Part shown: piece after piece, positions 22,346-31,736 of the stretch
Numbering within the stretch: the first letter of the stretch is position 1
Layout of the letters: each line of letters starts with the position of its first letter
DNA from: VFZN01 sp050249615
Lineage (GTDB): Bacteria; Acidobacteriota; Vicinamibacteria; Vicinamibacterales; UBA2999
Length of the DNA stretch: 64,000 nt
Assembly (NCBI GenBank): GCA_050249615.1
Contig: JBFWQE010000006.1
Location: 20,675 to 84,674, forward strand
Direction: 5' to 3'
Program-made: the position numbers and the translations under genes
Notes under the pieces: generated by a model
The model's database searches: none
The model's input: the letters and a program-made list of their open reading frames with translations, nothing else
Told to the model about the DNA's origin: nothing

Positions 22346-22851
22346 CACTTGCCCGCGCGCGCGAGCTTGCGGACCTTGCGCACGATGAGGTCGCGCTTGA
22401 TGCCTCGCAGGCGATCCACGAACAACCGGCCGTCGAGGTGATCCATCTCGTGCTGGAGAGCACGCGCGAGCAGGCCTGTGCCCTCGACGGTGTGCTCCTC
22501 ACCCTGTCGATTCAGGCCCCGGACAACGGCCCGGGCCGGGCGGGGCACGGTCGCGTTGAAGCCGGGAAGCGACAGGCAACCCTCCTCCTCGAGCTGCATT
22601 CCCTCGCGCTCCACCCACTCGGGGTTGATCATCGTGATGAGCGCCCTCGCGTCGCGGCCGACCGACAGGTCAATGACGAAGATGCGCAGCGACACGCCAA
22701 TCTGCGGGGCGGCGAGCCCGATTCCCGGCGCCGCGTACATCGTTTCGACCATGTCGTCGAGCAGGCGCTCGATGTCCGTCGTGATCGCGGCGACGGGCTC
22801 GGCCGGCGCCTGGAGGAGGGTGTCGCCGAGCCTGAGAATGGGGCGGATCAT
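22342..22851 (-). CDS. def: Peptide deformylase
   Basis: Removes the formyl group from nascent proteins. All three metal-site motifs are present in 169 residues: GIGLAAPQIG (about 44-53), EEGCLSLPG (Cys ligand, about 89-97) and HEMDHLDG (two His ligands and catalytic Glu, about 133-140). The arrangement is that of a type 1 enzyme, with a basic C-terminal helix (RDLIVRKVRKLARAGKW). It begins 6 bases after aroC and overlaps fmt. Confidence 0.97.
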   Translation of the reverse strand: MIRPILRLGDTLLQAPAEPVAAITTDIERLLDDMVETMYAAPGIGLAAPQIGVSLRIFVIDLSVGRDARALITMINPEWVEREGMQLEEEGCLSLPGFNATVPRPARAVVRGLNRQGEEHTVEGTGLLARALQHEMDHLDGRLFVDRLRGIKRDLIVRKVRKLARAGKW

Positions 22852-22857
22852 CGGGGC

Positions 22858-24084
22858 TCAGACTTCGGCGCGGAGGTTGGCGCCGCGGCGCCGCGCCCGG
22901 CCGTGGATCTGGGCCTCGGCAGCCTGCACGCGTGACTGGATCTGCCGCACGGTGTCGCCGCCGAACCGCTCGAGCACGGCCTCGGCGAGGACGAGCGCCA
23001 CCATCGCCTCGCCGACGACGGCGGCGGCGGGCACGGCGCACACGTCGCTGCGCTCGATGGCGGCCGGCGCGTCCTCGATGGTCGTCAGGTCCACGGATCG
23101 CAGGGGCTTCATCAGCGTGGCGATGGGCTTCATGAAGCCGGTGACCCGCACGTCCTCACCGTTGGTGACGCCCCCCTCGAGCCCGCCAGCGCGATTGGTG
23201 GGGCGGGCCAGGCGGCGCTCGCCGTCGGCGGCCTCGACGACGACGATCTCGTCGTGCACCTGCGAGCCGGGGCGCCGCGCGGCCTCGACACCCTCGCCGA
23301 TGGCCACGGCCTTGACCGCGTGGATGGACATCACCGCGCGCGCGAGGCGCCCATCGAGCTTGCGATCCCAGTGCACGTAGCTGCCCAGCCCGATCGGCAC
23401 CCGGTGTGCGACGACCTCGAACGCGCCCCCGACCGTGTCGCCCGCCTCCCGTGCGCGGTCGATCGCCGCAATCATCTCGGCCTCGGCGGCGGCGTCCACG
23501 CAGCGCAGCTGCGAGCCGGGGGCGATCGCCCGGATCTGCTCGAACGGCACGGCGGCGGCTGCCGGCAGGCCCGCCCCGCCAATGCTGATCACGTGGCTGG
23601 CGATCTCGACGCCGATCGCCCGGAGGAGTTGTCGCGCGATGGCGCCGGCGGCGACGCGCGCGGCCGTTTCGCGGGCGCTGGCGCGCTCGAGCACGTCGCG
23701 GATGTCCTCGTGCTCGTACTTGAGCGCGCCGGCCAGATCCGCGTGACCGGGGCGCGGCCGCACGACGCGCGCGCGCCGGGCGCCCGTCGCCCCCGGCGGC
23801 ACCTCGGCCTCGACGTGCATGGTGGCCTGCCAGTTCTCCCAGTCGCGGTTGCGAACGATCATCGACACGGGTGCGCCGGTCGTTCGTCCGCGGCGCACGC
23901 CGGAGAGGATCTCCGCGCGATCCGACTCGATGGCCATGCGCCGTCCCCGGCCGTAGCCGCCTTGCCGCTGCCGCAGATCGTGGGCGAGCGCCTCGAAATC
24001 CAGGGGCAGGCCAGCCGGCACGCCTTCGAGGATGACGACGAGACCCTGGCCGTGTGATTCGCCAGCAGTCAGAAATCGCAGCAT
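22858..24084 (-). CDS. aroC: Chorismate synthase
   Basis: Makes chorismate from EPSP with reduced FMN, the last common step of aromatic synthesis. 408 residues from ATG 24084 (MLRFLTAGESHGQGL; the first active-site His is in SHG). Other family segments: RQGGYGRGRRM, RPRPGHADLAGALKYEHEDIR, ERASARETAARVAAG and GGLEGGVTNGEDV with FKPIATL-like FMKPIATLMKPL. GTG at 24090 would add two residues. The gene opens the long minus-strand cluster and is separated from the trp/aro supraoperon at 33.8 kb that consumes its product. Confidence 0.96.
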   Translation of the reverse strand: MLRFLTAGESHGQGLVVILEGVPAGLPLDFEALAHDLRQRQGGYGRGRRMAIESDRAEILSGVRRGRTTGAPVSMIVRNRDWENWQATMHVEAEVPPGATGARRARVVRPRPGHADLAGALKYEHEDIRDVLERASARETAARVAAGAIARQLLRAIGVEIASHVISIGGAGLPAAAAVPFEQIRAIAPGSQLRCVDAAAEAEMIAAIDRAREAGDTVGGAFEVVAHRVPIGLGSYVHWDRKLDGRLARAVMSIHAVKAVAIGEGVEAARRPGSQVHDEIVVVEAADGERRLARPTNRAGGLEGGVTNGEDVRVTGFMKPIATLMKPLRSVDLTTIEDAPAAIERSDVCAVPAAAVVGEAMVALVLAEAVLERFGGDTVRQIQSRVQAAEAQIHGRARRRGANLRAEV

Positions 24085-24093
24085 CGCCACGCG

Positions 24094-24099
24094 ATTTTA
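24094..24099 (-). promoter_or_regulatory. -10-like TAAAAT for aroC
   Basis: TAAAAT on the minus strand lies 9 bases before the aroC ATG with no Shine-Dalgarno in between, again suggesting a leaderless message. It would drive the ten-gene aroC-to-bamD cluster. Confidence 0.4.
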
Positions 24100-24194
24100 T
24101 CCGAAGTTTCTGCCAGCCTCCTGCCGCTCACTGTCCCTAAGTCGTTGACCGCCCACGCCGCGCCGGTCGGCGACGACGTTGCAGCCGCCAGGGC

Positions 24195-26528
24195 ATGCTG
24201 CTGATCGATCGCTTCCTCCAGGCGGGCGGGACTGCGCTGGATCTCGCCACGGGACAGACCGTCCGCATCCGGGTGGTTCCAGCGCCCTCGACGACGGCGC
24301 TCTTCAGCCGCCGCGGATCGTCGTGCCTCATCGACGCCGCGCCACGGTCGTCCCGCACATTTGTCGAGGCGTGGGAGCGCTGGGGCGACGGGCCGGTCGC
24401 CGACCCGTTGCCCATCGACGGCGTGCTCGCGGCCATGGCCGACGCCCGAGACGGCCATCCGCGCGCGGTGGACGTGACGGCAGCCGACGGCGATCAGTGG
24501 CGCCGCGCCGCCCATGACATCGCGCGTGCGGCAAGGGAGGCGGGCTTCGTCCCCATCGGTGCGGACGTGCTGGGCGAGTTGCTGCGCGCCGCACGGTGGC
24601 AATGGCCTCGGTGGCTGGCCGACCGCGCGCTCGTGGTGCTCACCTGCGATGGGTGTCTCTCGGCGCCCGCAACCCTGGCCCTGCTCCGTCTGGCGTCGCG
24701 GGATGCGCGCCCTCACCTGGTGATCCGCGGCGCCACGAGCGTTCTGCATCGGCCGACACGGCTGGTGCGCCTCTCGTCGGTCGTCCACGAGGGGCCTGGC
24801 GAGGGGCCCGAGGAGCCCGCCCGCCCGGAGGCCCTGGCCGAGCGGGCCTGGCAGGCCGCCGAGGCCGGCGAGAACGGGCTTGCGATCCGCGCGGCGGCAC
24901 GCTGGGCCGTCATGCTGGCGCCCACGGCCGACACCGAGGCGCGCGCGCGCGCGGCCCTGGCGCACACGCTCATTTGCGAAGGGCGGACCCTGGAGGCCCG
25001 CGCGGCGCTCGCGCCGGGCGTGCTGTCGTTGCCTCACCTGTCACCCGAGGCCTCGGCGTCGGTGCGCACGATGCAGGATCGCCTGCGGGTCGCGGAGGAG
25101 CCACGCCACGGCGACCGCGGGCTCACCGACGACTTCCTGCGCGTGCTGGAGGTCTGCCAGGCGGTCGAGGACGAGGCGATGGCGCTCGGCCGGCTCCTGG
25201 TCCTGCTGCGCGATCGGCTCGGGGCCAGCGGGCTCGCCTTCGTGGTGGAGGAATCGGGACGGCGCCACGTTCTGTGCCACCTCGGGGCGTCGGACGGGGA
25301 CATGCGCGCCGCCGGGCGGACGCTGGCCAGTGGCCACGCCACGTTGCCGGAGGCGTCGGCGCCGGATGGCGACGGCGCCTGGCCGGTGAGGTATGGCGGG
25401 CTCGTGATCGGCGCGCTCTGGTGCCGCTGGTCCACCGGGCTCCCGGTCCTCGCCACCGACGCGCATGCGCTGATGAAGGTGGCCGCGCTTGCGTCGGCGC
25501 CGATGGTGCACGCCGTCCACGAGCGCGGACAGGCCGCGGCCGCGTCGCCGGACATCCCGGGCCTGGTCGGAGAGAGCGACCTCATGCGGGACATCCGCGC
25601 CGCGCTGCTCCGGGCCGCCCGATCTCCGTTCCCGGTGCTCATCGAAGGGGAGAGCGGCTCGGGAAAGGAGCTGGTGGCGCGCGCCATCCATCGCGCCAGC
25701 CCGAGGCGCGATCGGCGCTTCTCGGCGCTCAACTGCGCCGCCTTGTCCGAGGAGCTGGCCGAGGCCGAGCTCTTCGGGCACGCAAGGGGCGCGTTCACCG
25801 GCGCCGTGGTCGAACGTGCCGGCCTGTTCGAGGAAGCCAACGGCGGCACGTTGTTCCTGGACGAAGTGTCGGAGCTGTCGGCGCGTATCCAGGCGAAGCT
25901 GCTCCGGGTGCTGCAGGAACACGAGGTCCGCCGCGTCGGCGAGGCGCACGTGCGGCGCATCGACGTGCGCATCGTCGCGGCCACCAACAAGCCGCTCGCC
26001 GCCGAAGTCGAGGCCGGGCGCTTCCGCAGGGACCTGCGGTACCGGCTTGACGTGGTGCGCCTCACCATTCCGCCGCTGCGCGAGCGGCTCGAGGACATCC
26101 CGGCCCTCGTGCGCCATGTGTGGGCGTCCCTGTGCGAGAAGACCGGGAGCCGCGCCGTCCTCTCGGCGGCCGCCATGGCCGCCCTCGGCCGCTACGACTG
26201 GCCGGGCAACGTGCGCGAACTGCAGAACGTGCTGGCATCGGTCATCGTCACCAGCCCGCCGCGCGGGTTGCTGCCGATGAGCCAGCTCCCCGCCCACGTG
26301 GCCCGCACGGCGGCGCTCGCCGACGGGCGCACGCTGGCCGACGCTCGCCGGGACTTCGAGTCGCGATATGTCAGGGCGGCACTGGCGCGTGCCGGCGGCC
26401 GTCACGGCGCGGCGGCGCGCGAGCTGGGCGTGTCGAGGCAGGGACTGGCGAAGCTGCTGGCGCGCCTCGGGCTGTCATGCGAGGCACGCGGCCACGAGGC
26501 CCGCGCGCAGGCGCTCAGGGGCGCGTGA
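24195..26528 (+). CDS. Sigma-54-dependent transcriptional activator with TPR/GAF-like N-terminus
   Basis: A 777-residue bacterial enhancer-binding protein. Residues about 1-200 are an unassigned alpha/beta region; about 205-310 look TPR-like (LAERAWQAAEAGENGLAIRAAARWAV); about 320-450 look GAF-like (RLGASGLAFVVEESGRRHVL). The AAA+ domain (about 460-690) is complete: Walker A GESGSGKE, the sigma-54 contact loop GAFTGA, Walker B GGTLFLDE, and the R-finger region. The C-terminal HTH is HGAAARELGVSRQGLAKLL. It has no phosphoacceptor receiver domain, and no histidine kinase or rpoN is nearby, so it probably senses a ligand or partner. It overlaps the convergent TPR gene by 14 bases. Confidence 0.88.
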   Translation: MLLIDRFLQAGGTALDLATGQTVRIRVVPAPSTTALFSRRGSSCLIDAAPRSSRTFVEAWERWGDGPVADPLPIDGVLAAMADARDGHPRAVDVTAADGDQWRRAAHDIARAAREAGFVPIGADVLGELLRAARWQWPRWLADRALVVLTCDGCLSAPATLALLRLASRDARPHLVIRGATSVLHRPTRLVRLSSVVHEGPGEGPEEPARPEALAERAWQAAEAGENGLAIRAAARWAVMLAPTADTEARARAALAHTLICEGRTLEARAALAPGVLSLPHLSPEASASVRTMQDRLRVAEEPRHGDRGLTDDFLRVLEVCQAVEDEAMALGRLLVLLRDRLGASGLAFVVEESGRRHVLCHLGASDGDMRAAGRTLASGHATLPEASAPDGDGAWPVRYGGLVIGALWCRWSTGLPVLATDAHALMKVAALASAPMVHAVHERGQAAAASPDIPGLVGESDLMRDIRAALLRAARSPFPVLIEGESGSGKELVARAIHRASPRRDRRFSALNCAALSEELAEAELFGHARGAFTGAVVERAGLFEEANGGTLFLDEVSELSARIQAKLLRVLQEHEVRRVGEAHVRRIDVRIVAATNKPLAAEVEAGRFRRDLRYRLDVVRLTIPPLRERLEDIPALVRHVWASLCEKTGSRAVLSAAAMAALGRYDWPGNVRELQNVLASVIVTSPPRGLLPMSQLPAHVARTAALADGRTLADARRDFESRYVRAALARAGGRHGAAARELGVSRQGLAKLLARLGLSCEARGHEARAQALRGA

Positions 26529-27912
26529 GCCCGGGAGCGACGCGCCGCCGGAGCGCCAGCAACGCGCGGTCGGCCGGCGCGATCCGCAGCCCGTCGTCCA
26601 CTGCCGCACGCGCGCGGGAGAGGTCGCCGCCGGCAAGGGCCGCCTCGGCCAGCAGCGCGAGGCGCCGGGGAGTCGGCTCGTCCTCAGCCAGCGCGCGCTC
26701 GAGCCAGCGGACCGCCGTGAGCGGCTCGCCGACACGGGCGGAGAGCGCGGCGATGTCGGTGGCCACGGCGGCCAGCGGCCCCCGGTCGCCCACCAGCGCC
26801 ACGTACCGCAGCAGGGCATCGCGCGCCTCCAGCAGGCGCCCCTGGCGCTCGCTCACCTGCGCGAGGCGCCGGAAGGCGTCGGGCACCACGGGCAGCCGCT
26901 CCACGGCCTGGCGCAGGACGCGCTCGGCGGCTGACAGGTCCCCGGCGAGGATCCACGCGCGCCCGAGGTCGCCCAGAGCCGCGCTGCTGCTGCTCGAGTA
27001 GGTGGCGGCGTGTGTCAGGGCCTCGAGGGCCTTCATCAGTGCCACGCGGTCGGCCCGCCGCTCGGCCATCTCGAGCCAGACGTGCCCGAGCGCCTCGTAA
27101 GCCAACGGCGCCTCGGGAAACCGTTCCACGGCCCGCCCGAGCACCAGAACGGCCTGGTTGTCCCTGCCGGCGCCGGCCTGGGCGAGCCCCAGGGCCACGA
27201 GGCGCTCGGGCCGATCGGGATCCAGGGTGGTCAGGGCCTCGAGCTGGTCGATCGCCCGCTGGCGCTCGCCGAGCGCGGTATAGACCTCAGCCAGGGCTTC
27301 GCGCGGGCCCGGCGCGGCGGGCGCCTGCTTGACGACGGCTTCGAGCGTGGCGCGCGCAGCGGCCAGCTGGCCGAGATCCCGCTGGCACAGGCCCAGCAGG
27401 AAGCGAGCGTCGTGCAGGGTGGCATCGAGTGAGACTGCCGTCTCCAGCGCCCCGGCCGCCTCCCTGGCCCAGCCTGCGCGATACTGCGCCACGGCCAGCT
27501 TGTAGAGCACGCGCGGACTGCGATCGTCGATGGCGATGACACGCCGGAAGTAGTCGGCCGCACGGTCGTGCCGGCCGAGTTCCAGGCTGATGTCGCCCAG
27601 CCATTCCAGCGGGCGGGTGGCTGACGGGTCCAGCTCGGCCGCCCGGTGCAGGTCGCGCAGCGCCGCCTCGGCCTCTCCCCGCAGTTGGTAGACCCGGCCC
27701 CGTTTCAGGTAGGGCACCATGGCGTCGGGCACCAGAGCCAGAGCGCCGCTGTACGCCTCGAGCGCTTCGAAGGGCCGTCCCGTGGCCGCTGCCTCATCGC
27801 CCGCAGCCACCAGGCGCACGAACTCGCGCTCGGTCGTGAACGACGAGTAGGCCAGCGCCCCGACCACTCCGGCCGCAGCCACCAAAGCCAGCGCAAGCAG
27901 CGTCCGGCGCAT
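26515..27912 (-). CDS. Membrane-anchored TPR-repeat protein
   Basis: A 465-residue protein. Residues about 3-22 are one membrane segment (LLALALVAAAGVVGALAYSSF), then roughly twelve tetratricopeptide repeats such as RPFEALEAYSGALALVPDAM, HDRAADYFRRVIAIDDRSP, ERQRAIDQLEALTTLDPDRP and LSAAERVLRQAVERLPVVP. TPR proteins are scaffolds; no catalytic domain is present. It diverges from the sigma-factor gene 76 bases away, so both may respond to a shared signal. The ATG is directly preceded by GGGAG with no spacer; no better start is visible. Confidence 0.8.
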   Translation of the reverse strand: MRRTLLALALVAAAGVVGALAYSSFTTEREFVRLVAAGDEAAATGRPFEALEAYSGALALVPDAMVPYLKRGRVYQLRGEAEAALRDLHRAAELDPSATRPLEWLGDISLELGRHDRAADYFRRVIAIDDRSPRVLYKLAVAQYRAGWAREAAGALETAVSLDATLHDARFLLGLCQRDLGQLAAARATLEAVVKQAPAAPGPREALAEVYTALGERQRAIDQLEALTTLDPDRPERLVALGLAQAGAGRDNQAVLVLGRAVERFPEAPLAYEALGHVWLEMAERRADRVALMKALEALTHAATYSSSSSAALGDLGRAWILAGDLSAAERVLRQAVERLPVVPDAFRRLAQVSERQGRLLEARDALLRYVALVGDRGPLAAVATDIAALSARVGEPLTAVRWLERALAEDEPTPRRLALLAEAALAGGDLSRARAAVDDGLRIAPADRALLALRRRVAPGLTRP

Positions 27913-27978
27913 CTCCCGAGGATGGTAGCAGACCCGGGCGGGCCGGAACTTTCGGTCCCGGACGGGTTCTAATTGTTC

Positions 27979-27984
27979 TACACT
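27979..27984 (+). promoter_or_regulatory. -10-like TACACT for the sigma-factor gene
   Basis: TACACT ends 4 bases before the ATG at 27989. The identical hexamer precedes the genes at 49547 and 58819. A message from here would be leaderless. Confidence 0.35.
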
Positions 27985-27988
27985 GACC

Positions 27989-28624
27989 ATGAGTCCACGA
28001 CTTGTCGCCGAGGTACTCGTGAAAGAAGCAGGCGCACTCGGATGGTCTGAGGTAGCCAGCGGGGAAGCGGCGCTCATCCAGCGCTGTGCCGCCGGCGAAG
28101 AAGTGGCGTGCGCCGAGCTCGTGGCTGGCCACGAACGCATGGTCTACACGCTCGCGCTGCATCTGCTGGGCGATCGCGACGAGGCCCTGGATCTCTCCCA
28201 GGAGGTCTTTCTCAGGGTGTTCCGCACCCTGCACTCGTTCCGTGGGCAGTCCGCCCTCAAGACCTGGATCTACCGCATCGTCGTCAACCAGGCGCGCAAC
28301 CGCCAGCGGTTCTGGCGGCGGCGCCGGCGGGCGGACCAGGTGTCGCTCGACCAGCACGTGGCCGACCACGGCGACCTGCGGCAGCCCGGTGACGGAAGCT
28401 CCCCCGATCGCGCGTTTGCGCGCAAGGAGCTGGCCTCGAAACTGTGGTCAGCCTTGAACGCGCTGCCCTTCGACCAGCGCACGGTGGTCGTGCTGCGGGA
28501 AATCGACGGGCTGAGTTACGACGAGATTGCATTCTCGCTGGGTGTCGCCGTCGGCACGGTGAAGTCGCGCCTGACGCGGGCGCGGCAGGTGCTGCGGCAC
28601 CAGCTGAGGGAGAGCCGGACATGA
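27989..28624 (+). CDS. ECF sigma factor (RpoE-like)
   Basis: A 211-residue sigma-70-family factor. Region 2 spans about 45-115 (VAGHERMVYTLALHLLGDRDEALDLSQEVFLRVF and the -10-reading TWIYRIVVNQARNRQR), region 4 about 150-205 (ALNALPFDQRTVVVLREIDGLSYDEIAFSLGVAVGTVKSRLTRAR, the -35-reading HTH). Its stop overlaps the start of a zinc-binding anti-sigma gene (ATGATG), the usual arrangement for autoregulated ECF systems. The target promoters are not identifiable here. Confidence 0.93.
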   Translation: MSPRLVAEVLVKEAGALGWSEVASGEAALIQRCAAGEEVACAELVAGHERMVYTLALHLLGDRDEALDLSQEVFLRVFRTLHSFRGQSALKTWIYRIVVNQARNRQRFWRRRRRADQVSLDQHVADHGDLRQPGDGSSPDRAFARKELASKLWSALNALPFDQRTVVVLREIDGLSYDEIAFSLGVAVGTVKSRLTRARQVLRHQLRESRT

Positions 28625-29505
28625 TGCACGCCGTCTCCTGCGAGGCGGTGCAGGACCGCCTCGAGGAGTTTCACGACGACGAGTTGACGCTCGAGGAGCG
28701 CGTAGCCATCCAGGGCCACTTGCGCGACTGCGTGACGTGCGCCTTGGTGGCCGCCGAACTCGAAGAGGTGCGCGAGTCGCTCCGCGACATGGCGCTGGCG
28801 CTCCCGGATCGCACCGCCCCGGAGGCCGATCGGCTGTCGCGACGCGTGGTCGAGCGCGTGCGCGTCGAGGCCCAGTTCTCGTGGCGGGCCGAGGTCCGCG
28901 CCTTGTTCCAGGACATGCACCTCGTGTGGGCGGCGCTCGGCGCCACGGCGGCAACGCTGGTGTGCCTCGCGGGGTCGGTCAGCGTGCTGCACGCCGCGAG
29001 CCAGGAGCGCCCCGACTCGCTGGCCGGTCTCATCACGTTCCTCGCCAATCCCGGCTCGAACGAGAACCCCGTCCGCCTCGACAGCCGGATGCTCGCCCCC
29101 CGATCGCGGACCGACGCCGAAACCTTCGCACCCCTCCCGTCCGACGATGCGGTGCTCGCGCTGTCGGCAGTGGTCACGCGCGAGGGCCGGGTCCAGAATC
29201 TCGAGCTCCTCAGGTCGAGCCGCGCACTCGACGTGAAGGTCAGGCCCGATGTCCTGCTGGCCATGCTGGATGCGGCCGCGCGGATGGAGTTCGAGCCGGC
29301 CCAGGCGGGCGGCGCGCCCGTTGCCGTCAGCATGGTCTGGGTGCTCGCCAGCACCACGGTCAAGGGAAGCTCCAGTGACGACGTCGTGCTCGTCAGGCGG
29401 CGTGTGGATCCCGCCGGCGCAGCCGAGGGGCCGATGCCGCCCAAACCCGTGACGCCCGCGCCCGCGGTGGCCCGTCCCACCACGGACGACATGTCGGCAA
29501 TCTAG
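28621..29505 (+). CDS. Zinc-finger anti-sigma factor with a TonB-C-like periplasmic domain
   Basis: A 294-residue protein. The N-terminus has the ZAS anti-sigma signature: Cys7, then His33-x3-Cys37-x2-Cys40 (HLRDCVTC), which would bind the ECF factor encoded just upstream. One membrane segment lies at about 101-125. After a linker, residues about 180-250 (AVVTREGRVQNLELLRSS, LLAMLDAAARMEFEPA) match the C-terminal domain of TonB-type proteins, with a proline-rich tail. So a cytoplasmic anti-sigma domain appears joined to a periplasmic TonB-C-like sensor or contact domain. The gene ends in a 4-base overlap with the convergent propeller gene. Confidence 0.82.
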   Translation: MMHAVSCEAVQDRLEEFHDDELTLEERVAIQGHLRDCVTCALVAAELEEVRESLRDMALALPDRTAPEADRLSRRVVERVRVEAQFSWRAEVRALFQDMHLVWAALGATAATLVCLAGSVSVLHAASQERPDSLAGLITFLANPGSNENPVRLDSRMLAPRSRTDAETFAPLPSDDAVLALSAVVTREGRVQNLELLRSSRALDVKVRPDVLLAMLDAAARMEFEPAQAGGAPVAVSMVWVLASTTVKGSSSDDVVLVRRRVDPAGAAEGPMPPKPVTPAPAVARPTTDDMSAI

Positions 29506-31736
29506 CGGCCGGCCGCCGTCACCAGCACCTGCCCCGAGCTGACATTGTGGAGGGCGTCGCCGGCCCTCACCACCAGCGTCTGGCCGGCCGCCGCCGCCTC
29601 GAGGCGTATCTCGAACACCTCTCGGCGCGAGTCGAGGATACCGTCCCGTGGGAACGCCGTCTTCCAGCTCTGGGCATCCAGTGAGTACTCGACGCGTGTC
29701 AGGATCGAGTCAAGGTCCCTCACCTCGACGGGCACCACGAAGCGCCCCTCGGCGCGGGTCACGGTCCCGAACGCGATGCTCGGCGGGGTGTTGTCGATCT
29801 CGAAGCTGGCGCTCTCGAGCTCGCCCCTGAGCGCGAGCTCCGACGGGTTGGAACGGGCATCCGAGGCCACGACCTTGACAACGTAGCTGCCGTTGGGCGC
29901 CGAGGTGGTATCCCACACCGTCAGCGTCTCGGTGAGCCCGGCCTTCAGGGGCCGCCACGTGGTTTCGCCTTCGCGGCGGTAGAGCACATCGTAGGTGAGA
30001 TCGTCGCCATTCTCGTCCTCGGCCTTCCAGGCCAGCGTCTGCAGCCCGCGCTGGTAGATGCGACGGCCAAGGGCGGGCCCACCCGCCTGTCCCGATGGCG
30101 AGGCGCCCTGGTTCGAGAGCCGGCGCTCGAGTGGCTCCTCGTCGAAGCCGGCGATTTCGGCCTCGCCGGTGGAGAAGGGCTTCTGGAACGCCACGCCGGG
30201 CGGGTGCACCGTGATCGACTCCACCTTCGGGCGTACGTTGCGCTGCAGGTAGGCCGCGGAGACCGATGTGAGCAGCGGCGTCGCGGCGCCGCCAGTGAGC
30301 ACCACGCGCCACTGCAGGTACCGCGCCTTCGGGCTCGTGATCGGCGAGCCTTCGGCGACCTGGTACGGCCCCGACCAATCGCTCCACGCCTCGTCCGGTG
30401 TCTTCGTATTGCCCGATCGCGTGAACAGTTCGACCTTCGTCCCCTGGGGAGTCGTTGCCCGCCACGAGAGGGCGCCCCACGAAGCCACCATGCGGGCGTC
30501 CTTCACCTCCGACTCATAGGTACCCCGCGTGGCACGGGTGTTCGACATGGCCACGAGGAGCCCCGGGTTCGCCGTGGTGAGCAGCGTGCGGTCTCCGGTG
30601 CGATGAAGCATGGTGGCCTGCTGCGCGGGCACGCGCGCCAGCAGCACCGGGCTGATGGGATCGCCCGCGAGCCGGAAGATCTTGCCCTTGCTGCCGGTCG
30701 CGACGAGCAGTGAGCCATCGGGCTCGACGCTGAGGTCGTACGGCGAATCGTCCTTCGCCTCCCACAGCACGTCCCACAGGCCGTCAGCCTGGATGCGGTA
30801 GACGGCGCCGGCAGGTTGGCCGCCCGACTCGCGCGCGGGCGTGGCCTGCCCGGCTTGAGGCGTCACGGGTACGTCGATGATCGCGAAGGACACGATGTCG
30901 GTGGAGACGCTGGGGACGGGCGTCGGCGCCGGTGGCGCCGGCGCGTCAGGGGCTTCCGCCCCGCCGCCTGACGGCCGGCCGTTCTGTGCCGCCGCATAGA
31001 CGAGCCCCTGCCCGTCTACCTTGATGGCCCGCACCTCCTGGTACGGGGTGTCGAGGGCGAGGAAGCCCTTGCCCACGGTGTCCACCCGGAACACGCGTCC
31101 CGGGCTGCCCGTGCCGACGAGCAGCTGTCCCGATGCCTCGAACCGCAGGGTCATCGCATGCGTGGCCTTGGTGGCGAAGAACAGCTCGCCCTTCCCGTCG
31201 GGCGTGATGCGGTAGACGTTGCCCTTGTCGCCGGTGGCCGCGTAGAGCACGCCCTTCGCGTCGGTCGCCAGGGCCCAGATGTACTTGTCGTCGGGATCGA
31301 AGAGGGGCGTGGCGTCGCCCTTCGCGTCCACGCGGTACACGCGGCCGTCGGGCGAGGTGCCGACGTAGAGGCCGCCCTCGGGCGCGGGCGCCAGGGCATG
31401 GACCTCGAGCTCAGGGCTGTCGTAGAACAGGGTGCCGGCGCCGGCGGCGGTCACCTTGAACACCTTGCCGTCGTTGCCCGTGCCGAGGAACGTGGTGCCA
31501 TCCGGCAGCGCGGCCATGGCCCACACGACCGATACCGCGCCGTCGAACACGCGCTGCACCTCGGGCCCCAGCGCGAGGCGCCCGTGCTCGTCGATGGAGA
31601 GCTGGTCCACGTCGCCACGGAGGAAGTCGGCCTGCGTCGCCGCCTGCCAGACCCCCGGCGTGGCGAAGATCGCGGACGTACAAAGGAAGAGGGCGAGGCC
31701 GACGGCCAGCCCGCGAGGCGCGTGAGTGCGAGTCAT
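29502..31736 (-). CDS. Secreted beta-propeller protein with Ig-like C-terminus
   Basis: A 744-residue exported protein starting MTRTHAPRGLAVGLALFLCT with a signal peptide ending IFA. Residues about 60-300 and 320-420 contain propeller-type repeats (TTFLGTGNDGKVFKVTAAG, GLYVGTSPDGRVYRVDAKG, VLYAATGDKGNVYRITPDG, LLVATGSKGKIFRLAG) separated by a proline-rich linker. The rest resembles fibronectin/Ig-like modules (RYLQWRVVLTGGAATP, DDLTYDVLYRREGETTWRP, SPSELALRGELE-type). No catalytic residues are apparent; binding or scaffold work is likely. The start overlaps the stop of the S55 peptidase gene (ATGA), so the two are coupled. Confidence 0.75.
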   Translation of the reverse strand: MTRTHAPRGLAVGLALFLCTSAIFATPGVWQAATQADFLRGDVDQLSIDEHGRLALGPEVQRVFDGAVSVVWAMAALPDGTTFLGTGNDGKVFKVTAAGAGTLFYDSPELEVHALAPAPEGGLYVGTSPDGRVYRVDAKGDATPLFDPDDKYIWALATDAKGVLYAATGDKGNVYRITPDGKGELFFATKATHAMTLRFEASGQLLVGTGSPGRVFRVDTVGKGFLALDTPYQEVRAIKVDGQGLVYAAAQNGRPSGGGAEAPDAPAPPAPTPVPSVSTDIVSFAIIDVPVTPQAGQATPARESGGQPAGAVYRIQADGLWDVLWEAKDDSPYDLSVEPDGSLLVATGSKGKIFRLAGDPISPVLLARVPAQQATMLHRTGDRTLLTTANPGLLVAMSNTRATRGTYESEVKDARMVASWGALSWRATTPQGTKVELFTRSGNTKTPDEAWSDWSGPYQVAEGSPITSPKARYLQWRVVLTGGAATPLLTSVSAAYLQRNVRPKVESITVHPPGVAFQKPFSTGEAEIAGFDEEPLERRLSNQGASPSGQAGGPALGRRIYQRGLQTLAWKAEDENGDDLTYDVLYRREGETTWRPLKAGLTETLTVWDTTSAPNGSYVVKVVASDARSNPSELALRGELESASFEIDNTPPSIAFGTVTRAEGRFVVPVEVRDLDSILTRVEYSLDAQSWKTAFPRDGILDSRREVFEIRLEAAAAGQTLVVRAGDALHNVSSGQVLVTAAGR

